This document shows positions 6,521 to 13,999 of a DNA stretch of 13,999 nucleotides, piece by piece; position 1 is the stretch's first letter, and each line of letters begins with the position of its first letter. Source of the DNA: an uncultured Flavobacterium sp. (GTDB taxonomy: Bacteria > Bacteroidota > Bacteroidia > Flavobacteriales > Flavobacteriaceae). Where the stretch lies: contig CAMLFV010000059.1 in NCBI GenBank assembly GCA_946479395.1, positions 1-13,999 on the forward strand, written 5' to 3'. The notes under the pieces were generated by a model that made no database searches, was not told the origin of the DNA, and saw nothing but the letters and a program-made list of their open reading frames with translations. The position numbers were made by a program, and so were the translations under genes.

Positions 6521-9500
6521 ATGATAAAAACTACAAATCCGCCCATTAGGGCGTTGGGCATCTTACTGATGTTCCTGTTGTCTTTAGGTATAAAGGCACA
6601 AACCGCAAACAACCCCGTACTAACCTGGGATCAGGAAGTAGGTTGTATTGAGTATGACGACAAAGGCGAACGCGGCGATCAGGCTTCGTATGTAGATTTA
6701 CTCGAAAATATTGAAGAAGGCAAGTGTATCCGTTTTTGTGAAGAAAGCGTAGTACATTACACTTTTACTGCTAACAATATACAGCACGTAAGCTGGCAGG
6801 CAACGGGCGGAACCGTACAGCCTGGCAGCACCAATAACAATGCAGCCGTACAATGGGGCAGCAGCGGTAACGGCAATTTAACCTTAACGGTTGCATATAC
6901 CGATAATACGGTTGATGTATTAAGCGTTTGCGTTGAAAAGATTGCCAAACCAAAAGCCTATTTTGAGATTGACGGGGTAGCGGCTGATCAAAGAGAATTT
7001 TGTGTAGATACTGCAATTTCTTTTAACAACCTTTCTACCGAAAACAACGGAACGGCAATTGTAAGCTACCTGTGGGATTTTGGCGACGGAACGTATTCCA
7101 ATGCGTTTGAACCTACCCACACTTATACCAATCCGGGTGTTTATACCGTTATGCTTACTGTTACAAACAGTTGTAACTGCAGCGATGTTTATAAGATGAA
7201 CATACGTATTACCGACGAAAAAGTTGTAGATATTGTTTGTGCCAGTGTGGTATGCGAAAACAGCCGCCAAACTTACAGTGTGAATGATGGCTGTGGCGGT
7301 GAATGGAAAGTAATAGGCGGCGATATTGTTGCCAACAACGGCACATCGATAGAAGTGGTTTGGAACCAGGTAGACCCTGCCGATGGTTTTGGATATGTAA
7401 GCTATCTTTCAAGATGTTCCTGCCCGTATTGGAATACGGTTAAAATACCGGTGATATTAGGTCATGCAAAAATTAAAGGACCCGATGTTATTTGCGAAGG
7501 CAAACAAGGCAGATTTACTTTACCGCAATGGCCAACAACTGATTTTATATGGGCGATTGATGGTAACGAATACCACCCGATGCTGGTACTTACCGATCAA
7601 CGTAACGAAATTGTAATCGATGGTATGACTCCTGGTACTTATACTTTAAGTGTACGTTACCGTAACACCCTTATAGATGGAGGAAAATGTGGTGGAGAAG
7701 CTAAAATGCAGTTTAAAGTAGTAGAGAATGTAGAAATAGTTACCGATGAACCATTAACGGTTTGTACGGGCGAAACTAGAAATTTCTCATCGCATAACGG
7801 AATGCCGGTAAGCTGGGAAATAAGCTTAGGTGGTACCGGGGTACACACTGCTTTTGGACCAGGTACTTCGTATACTTTTAATACCGGCGGTGTTTACGTG
7901 GTAACGGCAAACAACAACGGCTGTATTAGCGATCCTGTGGTGGTAGATGTTATTGCAAAACCGGTACTTACGGGCACCATTAGCGGTCCGCCAAACGTAT
8001 GTTTAAACGTACCTTATACTTATGAGATAAGCGAAAACGAACCGGGCGCTATTTACGTGTGGAGTGTCTCTTCGGGAACAGGTGCTGTGGTAGGCAGCAA
8101 TGCAGGTACGCAGGCCGATTTTACCTTTGCAAGTCCTACGGCAACTATTCAGGTAGTAAAACAGATCGTGAAAAACGGCGTAACCTGCGAATCTGATCCG
8201 GTTTATTTTGATGTAAGCCAGATTGTGGTAACCCCGACCATTATAAACGATAGTGGTTTAAGTATGTTTTGCCCAAGCAGTATTTATACTTTTACTGCAA
8301 ACACGGGCGGCGTTGATGTGGATCTTATAGAATGGGAGCTACAGCCGTCTAACTTTGGGAACATCATCAGTGGTGCGAATGATGGTGTGGTAACCATTGG
8401 TCTTAACGAGGCAAGCACTACGTTAAGTGGTACCTTATTATTAAAAGTTACTAAATGTAATACAGAGTTTACGTATCCGTTTACCATTAATTTGTTAGAT
8501 AACCTTACAATAGATATTGGCACTATAGGTACTATTTGCCCTACAGAACCGTTTGACGTACCGCTTACATTTACCCCTGCGGGTATTGGTGGTGGAACGT
8601 TAGAGTTTTATTACAACGATACAAACATGTATTCTACTGCCTTTGCAGGTAATGGTTCATACACGGTTCCGCAAAATTTTGTACCAAGCAGCTCGGGTTC
8701 TGTTGCGGGTAATTTAACGGTAAAATGGGTAAACCCTAATGGTTGTACTACTACAATTGTAGCACACCAACAAGTAACCGTTTTACCATTAAATACGGTG
8801 GAATTATTTAATAATGGCAGTAATGTTATATGTCCTGCTAATACCTATACCAGAATGTTAGAAGCTACCTTCTCAACAGGTATTGCAGCATCATCTAACT
8901 TTATATGGTATTATAATGGCAGTCCAATTTCTGTAGCGGGCATACCTAACACACCGGAATTAACTTTAACAGATACAAATGGTTATTTCCAAGGAACAGG
9001 TGAATATTATGTTATGGTTAAAGATGTAAATGATTGTTGGATTACCTCTAACAAAATTTATTTGTATCAGGATTGTAGCACGGTAGATCCGGGCGGTCCG
9101 GGTAGCGGTTGCTCGTTAGGATTTAACCCTACACCAACTTTAACATATAGTTGGAGCGATTGTAATACCGTTAGTATTACCGCCGGATATAATACACCAT
9201 TGACTAATATAGCATATTTTGGATGGGAGCCGGTAACGCCGGGTGCCGTTTTAGGAGCCAATACAATTACAACTGCTGATTTTGATATTTCAAAAGTGGG
9301 TGTGTATAAATTACGTCTTAAAGTACGTTATAACGGCTGCCCCGATACGTTTACGCAAATTGTAGAGGTACGCAAACATTACGAGCCTATACTGCTTTAC
9401 AGCGTTACCTGCGATGGCAACAACCTGTACACCATTAAGTTAATAAACAACAGTAAAATGTTTAACATTAACCCAAGCCTGGTAACGTTAGAGTATTTAT

Positions 9501-10486
9501 ACGGTGCAGGCGTAATAGGTACAAACGTGCAACAGGTAACCTTAACGGGTATGGCACCGGGTACTTATACGTACAAGCTGCGTTTATCTACCGGGCAAAC
9601 CACTGCTAACGGTACACCAATACTTGATTGCGAAACCGAAGTAACCATTGTGATTGACGGACCACCGGCACTTAATTTTACCATACCAAATGGTAACACC
9701 TACTGTGCCAACGACCCTATTACCTTAAGGCTGCCGGGCAGCACCATGTTACCGGGGTACACCTACAGATGGATATTTAACGGTACCAGCTATGTGGCAA
9801 GCAGCGTGGATACAGAAATCAGTTTTGCGGAGATAGATAATGGTTTACAAGAAATTAGATTAAAAGTAACTAACCAGTATGGCTGTGAGTTTGAGTCAAT
9901 ACCAGGACAAAATGTAACTATTAACGTAGCTAACTTTAGCGGTAGCATAGCACCCAACCCTGCCGATTTTTGCGAAGGAAGTGCCACACCATTAAGTTTT
10001 CAGGAAGATCCATTTACAAGCCCCCCTGCCGACATTATCTGGATGCGCGACAACGTACAGGTAGCTACGGGCTTAAGCTATTTGCCAACCCAAAGCGGCA
10101 GCTATTGGCCTGTGCTTATAGGCAGTAATGGCTGTAAAGATTACACCATGTCACAGTTTGCCCTTAGCTACAAACTGCGCAAACCGCCGTTTGCAAGCAT
10201 TAGCGGCAGCACCAGCGTGTGCTTTGGCGAAAGCACCACCCTTACCGGTATCTTTACCGATACGGGCATAGAACACCGCTGGACGTTGAACGGAAACCCG
10301 GTTGCAGGTACCATGGGCAGTTGGGTTGCAGGCAACACCAACCTTACCTTAGACCTGAACGGTTTAACGCCGGGCAGCTACGATTACAGCTTTGAAACCC
10401 GTTACGTAACCGATACGGGTTGTACCAACAAATTTACGGTAACCGTAGTGGCACACCCACAGGTGGCAGCTCCTGTAATTACCTAG
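6521..10486 (+). CDS. Long secreted PKD/Ig-like adhesin-type protein, N-terminal 1321 residues (ends at in-frame TAG)
   Basis: The product begins with a signal peptide (MIKTTNPPIRALGILLMFLL, then SLGIKA before QT). A classic PKD domain lies at about 144-232 ('WDFGDG' at 185-190, then 'PTHTYTNPGVYTVMLTVTN'). The rest is a chain of roughly ten or more PKD-like/Ig-like beta-sandwich modules. Each opens with a cysteine motif such as 'VCENSRQ', 'ICEGKQG', 'VCLNVPYTYE', 'MFCPSS', 'YCANDP' or 'FCEGS'. This is the build of large surface adhesins and gliding-type proteins exported by T9SS. The frame stops at TAG 10484-10486, but the same frame then runs on to a T9SS sorting domain at 11512. The intact gene would encode 1663 residues. 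As read, the product reaches the periplasm but lacks the outer-membrane export signal. The cause may be a real nonsense mutation, a sequencing error or, less likely, readthrough. Confidence 0.85.
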   Translation: MIKTTNPPIRALGILLMFLLSLGIKAQTANNPVLTWDQEVGCIEYDDKGERGDQASYVDLLENIEEGKCIRFCEESVVHYTFTANNIQHVSWQATGGTVQPGSTNNNAAVQWGSSGNGNLTLTVAYTDNTVDVLSVCVEKIAKPKAYFEIDGVAADQREFCVDTAISFNNLSTENNGTAIVSYLWDFGDGTYSNAFEPTHTYTNPGVYTVMLTVTNSCNCSDVYKMNIRITDEKVVDIVCASVVCENSRQTYSVNDGCGGEWKVIGGDIVANNGTSIEVVWNQVDPADGFGYVSYLSRCSCPYWNTVKIPVILGHAKIKGPDVICEGKQGRFTLPQWPTTDFIWAIDGNEYHPMLVLTDQRNEIVIDGMTPGTYTLSVRYRNTLIDGGKCGGEAKMQFKVVENVEIVTDEPLTVCTGETRNFSSHNGMPVSWEISLGGTGVHTAFGPGTSYTFNTGGVYVVTANNNGCISDPVVVDVIAKPVLTGTISGPPNVCLNVPYTYEISENEPGAIYVWSVSSGTGAVVGSNAGTQADFTFASPTATIQVVKQIVKNGVTCESDPVYFDVSQIVVTPTIINDSGLSMFCPSSIYTFTANTGGVDVDLIEWELQPSNFGNIISGANDGVVTIGLNEASTTLSGTLLLKVTKCNTEFTYPFTINLLDNLTIDIGTIGTICPTEPFDVPLTFTPAGIGGGTLEFYYNDTNMYSTAFAGNGSYTVPQNFVPSSSGSVAGNLTVKWVNPNGCTTTIVAHQQVTVLPLNTVELFNNGSNVICPANTYTRMLEATFSTGIAASSNFIWYYNGSPISVAGIPNTPELTLTDTNGYFQGTGEYYVMVKDVNDCWITSNKIYLYQDCSTVDPGGPGSGCSLGFNPTPTLTYSWSDCNTVSITAGYNTPLTNIAYFGWEPVTPGAVLGANTITTADFDISKVGVYKLRLKVRYNGCPDTFTQIVEVRKHYEPILLYSVTCDGNNLYTIKLINNSKMFNINPSLVTLEYLYGAGVIGTNVQQVTLTGMAPGTYTYKLRLSTGQTTANGTPILDCETEVTIVIDGPPALNFTIPNGNTYCANDPITLRLPGSTMLPGYTYRWIFNGTSYVASSVDTEISFAEIDNGLQEIRLKVTNQYGCEFESIPGQNVTINVANFSGSIAPNPADFCEGSATPLSFQEDPFTSPPADIIWMRDNVQVATGLSYLPTQSGSYWPVLIGSNGCKDYTMSQFALSYKLRKPPFASISGSTSVCFGESTTLTGIFTDTGIEHRWTLNGNPVAGTMGSWVAGNTNLTLDLNGLTPGSYDYSFETRYVTDTGCTNKFTVTVVAHPQVAAPVIT

Positions 10487-11512
10487 AACATAGATAATTG
10501 CCAGCCTTACACCTTACGCCTTACGGCAAGTGGCCCGGCAGCGGGCACCTACAACTGGAGCAACGGTGCCACCGGGCAAACCATTTACGTAACACAAGGT
10601 GGTGCGTACAGCGTTACCTATACCGCACCAACCGGTTGTACGGCAACCGGCTACATACAGGCACCGCACAACCCGGAGCGCGCGTTGTGGTTGGTACCAA
10701 GTGGTTGTTACACTATGTGTTTAAATAACGGCGAATACCTGTTAGGGCCGTTGGGTATTTATGAAGGATATGAGTGGACGATAAACGGTGCAACCTCGCA
10801 AAGCGGCAGCAACACCTATATACCTAACCAGGCTATTACCATGGCAGGTTATTACCAGCTAAACGTTTCCCAAATGGGTTGTACCTTTAGCAGTAAAACC
10901 CCACACATTACTGCTGGTAAAGATTGCGGAGTAAAACCTTGCAAATTCAGCGGTGGTATACGCAGTATAAAGGCTATACCGGGAGGTATTTATGAATTGT
11001 CGGTTTTCATAACTAACCCGTATACAACCCCTATCACTGTAAATATAAGTAGTCTTAACGGGTACGGTACTTATTCGCCAGCTACTGTAACACTAAATCC
11101 AGGCGGAAATCTAGTTAATCCTTTGTATTTTTATCCTAACAGCAGCTTTACACCGGGCGTGCCGGACGGTTTGATATTACAAACAGCAGATTGTATGGAT
11201 GTTTGGGATTTCCGTTTCCCAAATCAATACTATCCTAAAGCTGCAGCAGTTGTGGTAGAACCGCAATTGGTACTGTCGCCAAACCCGGCGTACGAAACCA
11301 CAATGGTAAGCTTTAATGTAGGTACCCAATACCAAAACGCACAAAGCATTACTTTGTATGATGTTACCGGCGTGCAGCGTGTAAAACGCGCGGTAAGCGA
11401 CAAGCAGGGCGAAGTAATGTTAAATGTGAGCCATTTAGCACCGGGCACCTATATGGTAAACCTTGAAGCCGACGGCAAACACATAGCACAACAAAAATTA
11501 ATTAAAAAATAG
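10487..11512 (+). pseudogene. Severed C-terminal part of the PKD protein with T9SS type A sorting domain
   Basis: This continues the frame of the preceding gene immediately after its TAG, with 341 sense codons and a final TAG. It first completes a PKD-like module ('NIDNCQPYTLRLTASG', 'AGTYNWSNGATGQTIYVTQG', 'GAYSVTYTAPTGC'), followed by one more ('CLNNGEYLLGPLG', 'YEGYEWTING'). A beta-rich domain follows. The last 81 residues are a type A T9SS sorting domain ('LVLSPNPAYETTMVSFNV', 'ITLYDVTGVQRVKRA', 'LAPGTYMVNLEADGK'). No good translation start exists near its beginning; the first start-like codon for the longest separate frame is TTG at 10685 inside a module. Alone it would lack a signal peptide and be useless, so it is best seen as the rest of the interrupted gene. 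Confidence 0.8.
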
Positions 11513-11524
11513 TTATTTTACCTT

Positions 11525-11570
11525 AACGGCGTTAAAAGTGCATGCTTTTAACGCCGTTTTTATTATTTTT
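11525..11570 (+). terminator. Strong terminator after the PKD-protein gene
   Basis: AACGGCGTTAAAAG (11525-11538) and CTTTTAACGCCGTT (11545-11558) form a perfect 14-bp stem with the loop TGCATG and a T-rich tail to 11570. It lies 12 bases past the distal TAG stop, not near the internal TAG. This is what is expected if the transcription unit is the whole 1663-codon frame. Confidence 0.9.
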
Positions 11571-11591
11571 ATAACATTCTTATCATCCTAA

Positions 11592-11627
11592 ACCGTCACT
11601 TCGAGTAACGAAGTGTATCGGGAAGTC
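11592..11627. repeat. REP-like 36-bp element, copy A
   Basis: The core CACTTCG-AGTAA-CGAAGTG is a 7-bp hairpin, followed by TATCGGGAAGTC. Copy B at 13830-13865 matches at 34 of 36 positions. It resembles short intergenic palindromes scattered through Bacteroidota genomes. Confidence 0.75.
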
Positions 11628-11659
11628 TCTTTTTATCAACAACAAAACAAATCAACGAT

Positions 11660-11706
11660 GGTCACAGAGCCTGAGGTTACTGAGCCCTGTCGAAGTATCG
11701 AAGTGC
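11660..11706. repeat. Tandem REP-like element of the GGTYACTGAGCC type
   Basis: GGTCACAGAGCCTGA (11660-11674) is followed directly by the related GGTTACTGAGCCCTG (11675-11689) and then TCGAAGTATCGAAGTGC. A diverged relative (GGTTGCTGAGC...GAAGTGAC) lies at 13715-13738. It belongs to the same class of dispersed short repeats. It fills the spacer before the propeller gene. Confidence 0.6.
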
Positions 11707-11728
11707 AACAACTAAACAATTTTAAAAC

Positions 11729-13672
11729 ATGAAAAATAAATTACATACCTCATGTCATGCTGAACTTGTTTCAGCATCTCATAAAATAATAAAACTAATT
11801 TTAATAGTACTGTTCCCTCTTTATGGACTAACAGCCTACGCCCAACAATACAACTGGCAGTGGGCAGTAAGCGGCGGCAGCCCTAACGGTAATGAATCGG
11901 CTACCGGTATAGGCAATAACTCCGAGCAAATCTTCGATATTAAAACAGGCAGCGACGGTAACTACTATTTTATAGCCACAATGAAAGGGTTGAATTTAAC
12001 CCAGTTAAACGGGCAGCCGGTTACCACTTATAACAGCTCTTTGGGCGGTAACGATATTTTTATATTTTCTACCGACTGCGACGGTCAGGTACGTTGGAGC
12101 CAGGCAATCGGAGGACAAGGACCTAAAGACAGTGCTTATAATTTGGCATTAGACAGTAATGATAATGTTTATGTTGGTGCTTATGTAACAGGTGGTAGTA
12201 CGTACTCTCTCCACTTTAGCCCTGATCCTACAGACGATGTTACACCATTCCCGGCAAATATGGATGCACATAAACGCATTTATTTGGTTAAATATGACAG
12301 TAACGGGGTGTTTCAGGAAAAAAAAGCATTACAGGGAACTGTTGATAATACAAATAATGATGCACAGCTATCAGATATCGTAATAAAAAACGATACCATA
12401 CATTTTATAACCGGTTTACGGCCCGGTACGCACTTAGACAACAATGTAACCGTACCAAATACTATTACAGGGTTACAGTATTTTTTAGCTAAATATGATA
12501 CCGATTTAAACTATGTAAGCAGTATGTTATTACCAATAGCCGATGGCACAGGATTTAATGGTGGTTATGGTCCTGTTACCCGTTTTGCTTATGACGAGAA
12601 TTTAAACAGATATTATTTAGCAGGAATGCGTTCTATAACGATCAATGATCTAATTATACCATTAACCTATGACGGCGATCCTTTTGTAGAACGTTCGTAT
12701 ATCCTGGCATTTAACGGCATTGGCAGCACTACGGGTATTGACGGCAGTGAAGCATGGCGCCGCGAAATTTATTCAGATCCGCATCCATCATTTGGTGATG
12801 TAATACAAAATTGTATTACTTCCTTAGTTATAGATGCTAATTCTGACGTATATGTGGCAGGTACTTTTTATACCTATGACAGCCAAAACCTTTTACCAAT
12901 AAAGGTTTACGACCCTTCTGATACACAGGTTACTCCCTATATCTTTACCCCGGGTATTTATAGTAAAATACCTACGGTAATAAAGTTAAATGGTAATGAT
13001 GGCACGGTACAATGGGCAAAAACACCAACGGCTTATGCATCAAACTTTACCACAGCACCAGGTTCAGTACTGGATAAAGGGCTGGCTATAAGGGGAAATG
13101 AAATAGCTTTTGGAAGCCCTAATGGCTATTTTATATGGGACAGTTTTGTTAATAATCCACCACAATTTAGGCGACCAGATGCTGCTTTATTACGCTTTGA
13201 CAAACAAACCGGTAACACGGTAGGTATGCACTTAATACCCGGCGATATTAATTCTTCAGATTTTATGACAGCAGTAGCTGTTGATAACGACGGTAATTAT
13301 GTAACCGGTGGTGCTTTTTATACTACTTTGTTTACAAACAACGCTAATGTAAACCAGTTGGTATCCAGTGGCGGCAACGATTTCTTTGTAGCCAAGCTGG
13401 CGGCAAGTGTTTGCGGTACACCCGTTAGCACCGATAAATTTAACAAGCTAAACGTAAACGTTTACCCCAACCCAACCACTGATATAGTAAACATAGAAAC
13501 CGGCGAAACCCTGCATAACTATGAGGTGTATAATGTTTTAGGACAACAAATACAAAAAGGTATGTTTGACAACAACCAAATTAACCTACACGGAGCAACA
13601 GCAGGTACGTATTTTATAAAAGTTACCACCACCCAAGGCAGCACTGCTACGGTAAAAGTGGTTAAAAAGTAG
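11729..13672 (+). CDS. T9SS-exported beta-propeller-like protein
   Basis: This 647-residue protein starts at the ATG at 11729; no other start lies before residue 85. The signal peptide is long: MKNKLHTSCHAELVSASH, then the hydrophobic core KIIKLILIVLFPLYGLTAYA, with likely cleavage before QQYNW. The SCHAELVSASH part is encoded by a REP-like hairpin. Residues about 42-560 contain repeated units such as 'DIKTGSDGNYYFIATMKG', 'LALDSNDNVYVGAYVTGG', 'SLVIDANSDVYVAGTFYT' and 'AVAVDNDGNYVTGGAFYT'. These are the SBBP-type beta-propeller blades found in secreted Bacteroidota proteins. The last 75 residues are a T9SS type A sorting domain ('KLNVNVYPNPTTDIVNIETG', 'YEVYNVLGQQIQKG', 'ATAGTYFIKVTT'). The product should be secreted or attached to the cell surface; its ligand is unknown. 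It is separated from the upstream gene by a strong terminator, so it has its own promoter, which I could not identify. Confidence 0.9.
   Translation: MKNKLHTSCHAELVSASHKIIKLILIVLFPLYGLTAYAQQYNWQWAVSGGSPNGNESATGIGNNSEQIFDIKTGSDGNYYFIATMKGLNLTQLNGQPVTTYNSSLGGNDIFIFSTDCDGQVRWSQAIGGQGPKDSAYNLALDSNDNVYVGAYVTGGSTYSLHFSPDPTDDVTPFPANMDAHKRIYLVKYDSNGVFQEKKALQGTVDNTNNDAQLSDIVIKNDTIHFITGLRPGTHLDNNVTVPNTITGLQYFLAKYDTDLNYVSSMLLPIADGTGFNGGYGPVTRFAYDENLNRYYLAGMRSITINDLIIPLTYDGDPFVERSYILAFNGIGSTTGIDGSEAWRREIYSDPHPSFGDVIQNCITSLVIDANSDVYVAGTFYTYDSQNLLPIKVYDPSDTQVTPYIFTPGIYSKIPTVIKLNGNDGTVQWAKTPTAYASNFTTAPGSVLDKGLAIRGNEIAFGSPNGYFIWDSFVNNPPQFRRPDAALLRFDKQTGNTVGMHLIPGDINSSDFMTAVAVDNDGNYVTGGAFYTTLFTNNANVNQLVSSGGNDFFVAKLAASVCGTPVSTDKFNKLNVNVYPNPTTDIVNIETGETLHNYEVYNVLGQQIQKGMFDNNQINLHGATAGTYFIKVTTTQGSTATVKVVKK
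11753..11780. repeat. REP-like hairpin inside the signal-peptide coding region
   Basis: ATGCTGAA (11757-11764) and TTCAGCAT (11770-11777) form a perfect 8-bp stem around CTTGT. Translated in frame it gives CHAELVSAS, a peptide seen wherever this common Bacteroidota repeat is read in that frame. It occupies codons about 9-18 of the propeller gene. Confidence 0.75.
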
Positions 13673-13680
13673 TTATATAG

Positions 13681-13715
13681 TCAAAAGTCTAATGTCAAAA
13701 GTCGAAAGTCAAACG
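13681..13715. repeat. Heptamer tandem repeat
   Basis: Five 7-base units run without gaps: TCAAAAG, TCTAATG, TCAAAAG, TCGAAAG, TCAAACG. They begin 8 bases after the propeller gene's stop. The array is degenerate and has no spacers. Confidence 0.65.
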
Positions 13716-13761
13716 GTTGCTGAGCTTTTTGAAGTGACATTTTTTATTAATAAGCATTAAC

Positions 13762-13799
13762 TAGCTCCGATAGTTTAAAAGCTGTCGGGGTTATTATGC
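13762..13799 (+). terminator. Terminator-like hairpin after the propeller gene
   Basis: CTCCGATAG (13765-13773) pairs with CTGTCGGGG (13782-13790) with two G-T wobbles, and the stem can extend outward by three more pairs. The tail (TTATTATGCTTTATTTTATA) is T-rich but not a clean run. It lies about 90 bases after the stop. Confidence 0.5.
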
Positions 13800-13829
13800 T
13801 TTATTTTATACTATTCTTTGTTATACTGA

Positions 13830-13865
13830 ACCGTCACTTCGAGTAACGCAGTGTATCGAGAAGTC
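13830..13865. repeat. REP-like 36-bp element, copy B
   Basis: This matches copy A (11592-11627) at 34 of 36 positions. The differences are A to C in the right stem arm and G to A in TATCGRGAAG. It precedes the second gene-start copy, as copy A precedes the propeller gene. Confidence 0.75.
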
Positions 13866-13917
13866 AACAAATCAACACATAAACGATTAACCGATTCAAC
13901 AAATCAACAATATAACT

Positions 13918-13965
13918 ATGAAAAATAAATTACATACAATATCATGTCATCCTATGTTTGCATAA
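13918..13965 (+). pseudogene. Second copy of the propeller gene's start, stopped after 15 codons
   Basis: The sequence from this ATG is identical to the start of the propeller gene for 20 bases (codons MKNKLHT, nearly to the end of the seventh). It then diverges by a short indel and continues TCATGTCAT as in the first copy. Translation gives MKNKLHTISCHPMFA and then TAA at 13963-13965. A REP-like hairpin (TCCTATG...CATAAGGA) occupies the same place as the in-frame REP-like hairpin in the first copy, and here it brings in the stop. It may be a dead paralogue, or the true gene may start further on beyond the window. Confidence 0.5.
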
Positions 13966-13999
13966 GGAAGTTCTTTGAATATTTATTAAATTTATTTCA

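Larger units (their letters stand above)
13673..13999. other. Repeat-rich 3' end of the window without an intact gene
   Basis: This 327-base stretch holds, in order: five heptamers of the type TCAAAAG (13681-13715), a diverged GGTTGCTGAGC repeat (13715-13738), a terminator-like hairpin (about 13762-13793), the second 36-bp REP-like copy (13830-13865), an A/C-rich leader with AACAAATCAAC repeats (13868-13907) and a second copy of the propeller gene's start (13918). I see no intact gene in the visible part. Confidence 0.6.

Noticed and set aside
6757..7412. Several minus-strand frames inside the PKD-protein gene
   Set aside because: They are antisense shadows of a long conserved coding frame and have low-complexity translations.
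10484..10486. Reassignment of TAG to a sense codon
   Set aside because: Other genes here end in TAG as a true stop (2542-2544 on the minus strand, 6227-6229, 11510-11512, 13670-13672), two of them with a terminator at or just after the stop, so TAG is a normal stop in this genome.
10498..10728. 76-codon frame after the internal TAG
   Set aside because: It is in a different frame from the PKD protein, has no domain and overlaps codons that clearly continue the PKD-like module. It is a shadow.
13681..13715. CRISPR-like array
   Set aside because: The units are 7 bases, contiguous and degenerate, with no spacers and no cas genes nearby.

Overview
The window looks like chromosomal DNA of a Bacteroidota organism, most likely a member of the Flavobacteriales. 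Four things point there. Two long secreted proteins end in type IX secretion (T9SS) type A sorting domains. One regulator is a membrane-anchored TPR/AraC hybrid typical of that phylum. Promoter-like sites fit the Bacteroidota -7 consensus TAnnTTTG rather than TATAAT. The spacers contain short REP-like hairpins of kinds common in these genomes. The genus cannot be fixed from the sequence alone.

Region 1 (1-2515) is a small catabolic-looking locus. A minus-strand pair encodes a cupin and a DapA-family lyase or aldolase cut off by the window edge. It is divergent from a plus-strand MocR/PdxR-type regulator (GntR winged helix fused to a PLP aminotransferase fold). The divergent spacer holds a GTAC-C-GTAC dyad between two opposed -7-like elements, a plausible operator.

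Region 2 (2542-6304) holds a small BamE/SmpA-like membrane-anchored protein and a TPR/transmembrane/AraC regulator, both on the minus strand. Divergent from the regulator is a small lipoprotein gene with a good Bacteroidota promoter and a perfect 14-bp palindrome upstream. A short hypothetical gene with a C-terminal helix follows. Factor-independent terminators follow both the lipoprotein gene and the short gene, so these look like separate transcripts.

Region 3 (6521-13672) encodes two surface or secreted proteins. The first is a very long PKD/Ig-like, adhesin-type protein. Its reading frame is interrupted by one in-frame TAG at 10484-10486 and then continues in the same frame for 341 more codons to a T9SS sorting domain. 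As read, the product would lose its export signal. The second is a 647-residue beta-propeller-like T9SS cargo protein. A REP-like hairpin lies inside its signal-peptide coding region and is translated as part of it.

Region 4 (13673-13999) holds heptamer repeats, a terminator-like hairpin, a second copy of a 36-bp REP-like element and a second copy of the start of the propeller gene. That second start meets a stop after 15 codons. The 3' end therefore looks like a repeat-rich expansion site for secreted-protein genes. I found no RNA gene, CRISPR array or transposase.
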